Below are positions 61,372 through 64,000 of a stretch of 64,000 bases of DNA, piece by piece (the first letter of the stretch is position 1; each line of letters begins with the position of its first letter). Location: contig NC_084461.1 of NCBI RefSeq assembly GCF_027409185.1, positions 147,311,001 to 147,375,000 of the forward strand, given 5' to 3'. The translations under genes and the position numbers were made by a program. The DNA comes from Cynocephalus volans. Taxonomy: Eukaryota > Chordata > Mammalia > Dermoptera > Cynocephalidae. The notes beneath the pieces were generated by a model. It worked only from the letters and a program-made list of their open reading frames with translations. It did not search any database and had not been told where the DNA came from.

Positions 61372-62489
61372 CCTTAGAGCACATTGGCCAAGGCTGGGAA
61401 AGGGACCACAGCTGGCATGACTTGCCAAAGATGAGTTCATTTCTTTTAAGCTATCTTCTTGTTGTCTCTCCCTTTTGCCTTTTTTCTCCTCTTTTATTTG
61501 AATGCAAAGTCAATATCATATGGTGAATTACATATACTGTATAGTTTTCTCTGTCTCAAAGCTGCTGAAACTTGCATACCTTCTTTAACTAATCAGCTTA
61601 AGTAAACCTCTGCAGTGGATGGTAATTGTAGCTGACAATAGCAATCATGTGTTCCTAAAATGGCAGTGGAGAAACATGAAGATTATGTGGGAGTGTCAAA
61701 TCTGTGATTTAGGCGGGATGGTGTCAAACATCTGCAAACAATATTTCTAAAACATCTAAATCAAACAAAACATTTAAAAATAATGTTAAGTTAGCATAAT
61801 ATGTAGAATCTTGAAAAAATAAATGTAACAAACAATTTCTTACTTATCTAGAATAAACTAAAGGCTTATATAGTCAATGTACGATATTGATTGTGCCATG
61901 AGATTCTGTACACAATATCTCCAATTTCCTTAGGGATTTCTATATTTCTTTTTATTGCAACATTGCTTTAATTGGATGTCAAATAATAGAAGTGGCTGGA
62001 AGCACCCATGTTTTATAAAGTCTAATTTTAAAATTGAATAAGAACACATGCTTCTGCAGTGTTTTATATGTAGGATTTGGCAAAGTTATTTTTAAAATTA
62101 ATTTCATTGTTAATTTGCCTTAAGCAGTCCAAATTTATTTTAAATATAAAAAAGTTTGAAATTAGCAATAATGTATGCAAGAATGTGTATGTTAATTTTT
62201 GTGTGTGTATTTAATCTTGTATGAGGCACTTAAATGATGGTTATTAGAACCTATTAAATTCAAACTTTACTTTTAACAATGCATAGGTGACAGGAATCTC
62301 TCCCAGACCTAAAAGTATTTAACAAATTTCATAGCTCAGGTGAAAGTTAGGAAAAATAAAATAAGTGTAAATTTTCAACATTTGCAAACATTTATTGCAT
62401 TTTGAACCTTACATCTCAGAAGTAATAAAAACAATAAAACATCAGGGTGGGATCTGGGCTAAAAGCCACAAGTTTCTGGGTGGTATTTT

Positions 62490-62880
62490 AAAAGAGCAAT
62501 CTGATTATGACATTGCTCTGCTTAACACATTTTCTCATTACTCTTGGAATAAAAACCGAACTCTGTAACATAGACTAGTGCACTGTACAACCTCTGCCTT
62601 CCTCTCCAGTTCCCCTCACACCAGACACCTGCTGCCACAGGGCCTTTACCCATGCTATTCCCATTGCTTGAAAGCCTGGTCCCAATTGTTCTTTGTGCTA
62701 CTCTTGTGCTTAAATCTCTATAATATACATACTCAGAATACCTCAACCTGTCCTTTATATTTCTATCACAGTGGTCTTTTTTTTATTGTACTTACGCGTG
62801 GATTTCATACAGGAAGCAGCAAAGAATTGCAGCCATTTTTGTAATCAATTTGCCACAGACATACAGGGTTTTCCAGTCCT
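62490..62880 (+). mobile_element. L2 fragment
   Basis: Sense L2 milestones are GAGCAATCTGATTATGACAT, CTCTTGGAATAAAAACCGAA, CACAGGGCCTTTACCCATG and CTATTCCCATTGCTTGAAAG. Confidence 0.6.
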
Positions 62881-62954
62881 GTGTATTTCCCAGTCATTTC
62901 TTACAATGACGCATTTCTGGAAGAGATGAGTCTACAACAGAAGAGATTAATAAG

Positions 62955-63057
62955 TATAAATATGACTCATGTTTGCATAGAGCTTTATATTTTACTAAGC
63001 TTATTCTAAGTCTTATTCTCTTTTGATCCTTGCAATAATCCCATGGGGAATATAGAA
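62955..63057 (-). mobile_element. MIR-like fragment
   Basis: GCATAGAGCTTTATATTTTA, TTGATCCTTGCAATAATCCC and ATGGGGAATATAG resemble the antisense MIR middle. It joins an L2 fragment on its right. Confidence 0.4.
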
Positions 63058-63440
63058 AATTTATTTATTCAACAAATTTTAAGCATCTACTATTTTGCTA
63101 AATACTAGGGATACAAATACAAAAATAAGCAGCAATTTTACTCTCCCACCTTCAGGGAGATCCTTTATTGACAGGGGTATGGGGTGGGGGATGGAGATAT
63201 ACAAATAATTAACAACAATGGAAGGTAATTAGGGCTGTGTTCAGTGTAAGAAAAAGCTGGTGCATGAATGAGACCAGGAAATGGTTAATTCTGCCTGAGG
63301 AAGGGGCAGAACATAGAAGTGGGAAGAACATTCTGGGCAGAGGGAGCAATATGGATAAATGGATTCATGACAGTAGATGGTTTGCATTGCTCACAACTCA
63401 GAGATATGGCAGATATTGGTAGAAGATAGCACGGCTCTAC
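63058..63440 (-). mobile_element. L2 fragment
   Basis: Antisense L2: TTATTCAACAAATTTTAAGC, AATACTAGGGATACAAATAC, ACATTCTGGGCAGAGGGAGC. It immediately follows a MIR-like stretch at 62958-63057. Confidence 0.6.
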
Positions 63441-63690
63441 CCATCATGGTGTCCTTTGCATTTCTCTGTGCTGGCTCCATTCCAAAGCAGGCGCTCCCCT
63501 ACTAATGACAAGGACACCAAATCTCACATGTTTTCTTCTCAACATTTCCAGTAAGTTTCTCAAAATAGTATCTTATGGGCCCCACTTGGGTAAATCAGCC
63601 ACTTACGGGTTGGCAATGTTCTGATTAGCCTTAATCTGATTAAAAAGCTCACTTCATAAGTCAGATGTATCCAAACCACATGCCTTAAAG

Positions 63691-63878
63691 CAGTAGTCTC
63701 AAACTTTAGGACATATTAGACTTCACTGGAGAGCTTATTAACACATAGATTGCTCCTCATCCTCGGAATGTCTGACTCAGCAGGTCAGGGTTGCAGCTTG
63801 ATAATTTGTATTTATAAGAAGTTTCTAGGTGATGCTGATGATGACGCTCATCCTGGGACCACAGTCTGAGAACCACTG
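63691..63878 (+). mobile_element. MER5A (hAT-Charlie) with 8-bp TSD
   Basis: It runs from CAGTAGTCTCAAACTTTAGG to TGAGAACCACTG, 188 bp, about the full MER5A length. The inner blocks GATTGCTCCTCATCCTCGG and GGTGATGCTGATGATGACGC match. CCTTAAAG (63683-63690) and CCTTCAAG (63879-63886) form an 8-bp target duplication with one mismatch. Confidence 0.9.
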
Positions 63879-64000
63879 CCTTCAAGAATTTGAAAAGATG
63901 CCTTCCCACAAAAAATCTGAGTGCTATTACCTGAAGATGTGGACTGCTTTCTAGGCTAGCTGACGCCACAGAATTAAACTGTGATCGTGCAAATTTGAGA

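Noticed and set aside
1..64000. Bacterial, phage or mobile defence system
   Set aside because: Base composition, the density of L1/L2/MIR/LTR repeats and the lack of long ORFs show mammalian nuclear DNA.

Overview
This is a 64 kb window of mammalian nuclear DNA. It is AT-rich, gene-poor, and filled with old and middle-aged interspersed repeats. No multi-exon gene could be assembled by eye. Several clues suggest a colugo (Dermoptera, e.g. Galeopterus). Two copies of a tRNA-derived SINE (9.2 and 20.7 kb) match what I recall of the colugo CYN family. LTRs related to the MST/THE1 branch of MaLR are present. There are no primate Alu, rodent B1/B2, or carnivore/ungulate SINEs. The species call is inferred from repeat content; no search was run.

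The only convincing protein-coding unit is an intronless ZCCHC9-like ORF at 23300-24115 (+). It encodes 271 aa with four intact CCHC zinc knuckles. It sits inside a processed retrocopy (23165-25234) with an apparent 5'UTR, a long 3'UTR, a degraded A-rich tail, and a 16-bp target-site duplication at a TTTTTT/AAAA-type L1 endonuclease site. A sense-oriented class I ERV solo LTR (22056-22454, 4-bp TSD) lies about 0.73 kb upstream and could supply a promoter. That role is a hypothesis only.

Layout. 0-9 kb: unique or degenerate sequence, an L2 fragment, a MIR, a MaLR-type LTR (6089-6536), and an unexplained GC-rich patch (8.25-8.62 kb). 9-20 kb: first CYN-like SINE, a long L2 relic (13.3-14.8 kb), a possible conserved non-coding block (16.1-16.7 kb), and a palindromic MITE (18.3 kb). 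20.7-25.2 kb: second SINE, a C29 tract, the ERV solo LTR, and the ZCCHC9 retrocopy. 25-36 kb: mostly featureless AT-rich DNA with a retroposed cDNA 3' end, an L1M fragment, microsatellites, and an LTR-type repeat (33.2-33.8 kb). 36.6-39.4 kb: a 2.7 kb L1M on the minus strand. 43-49.5 kb: two MLT1D-like LTRs (one splitting an L2), another MaLR-type LTR, and an L1 3' end. 50-58.7 kb: two MST-like solo LTRs with separate TSDs, a Tigger-like transposon, an MLT1 LTR, L1 fragments including a twin-primed inverted L1, MIRs, and a small mariner-like MITE. 58.7-64 kb: L2 fragments, MER20, and MER5A.

There is no operon-like organisation and no sign of a bacterial, phage or CRISPR system. Repeat family names come from recalled consensus sequences and should be read as family-level calls.
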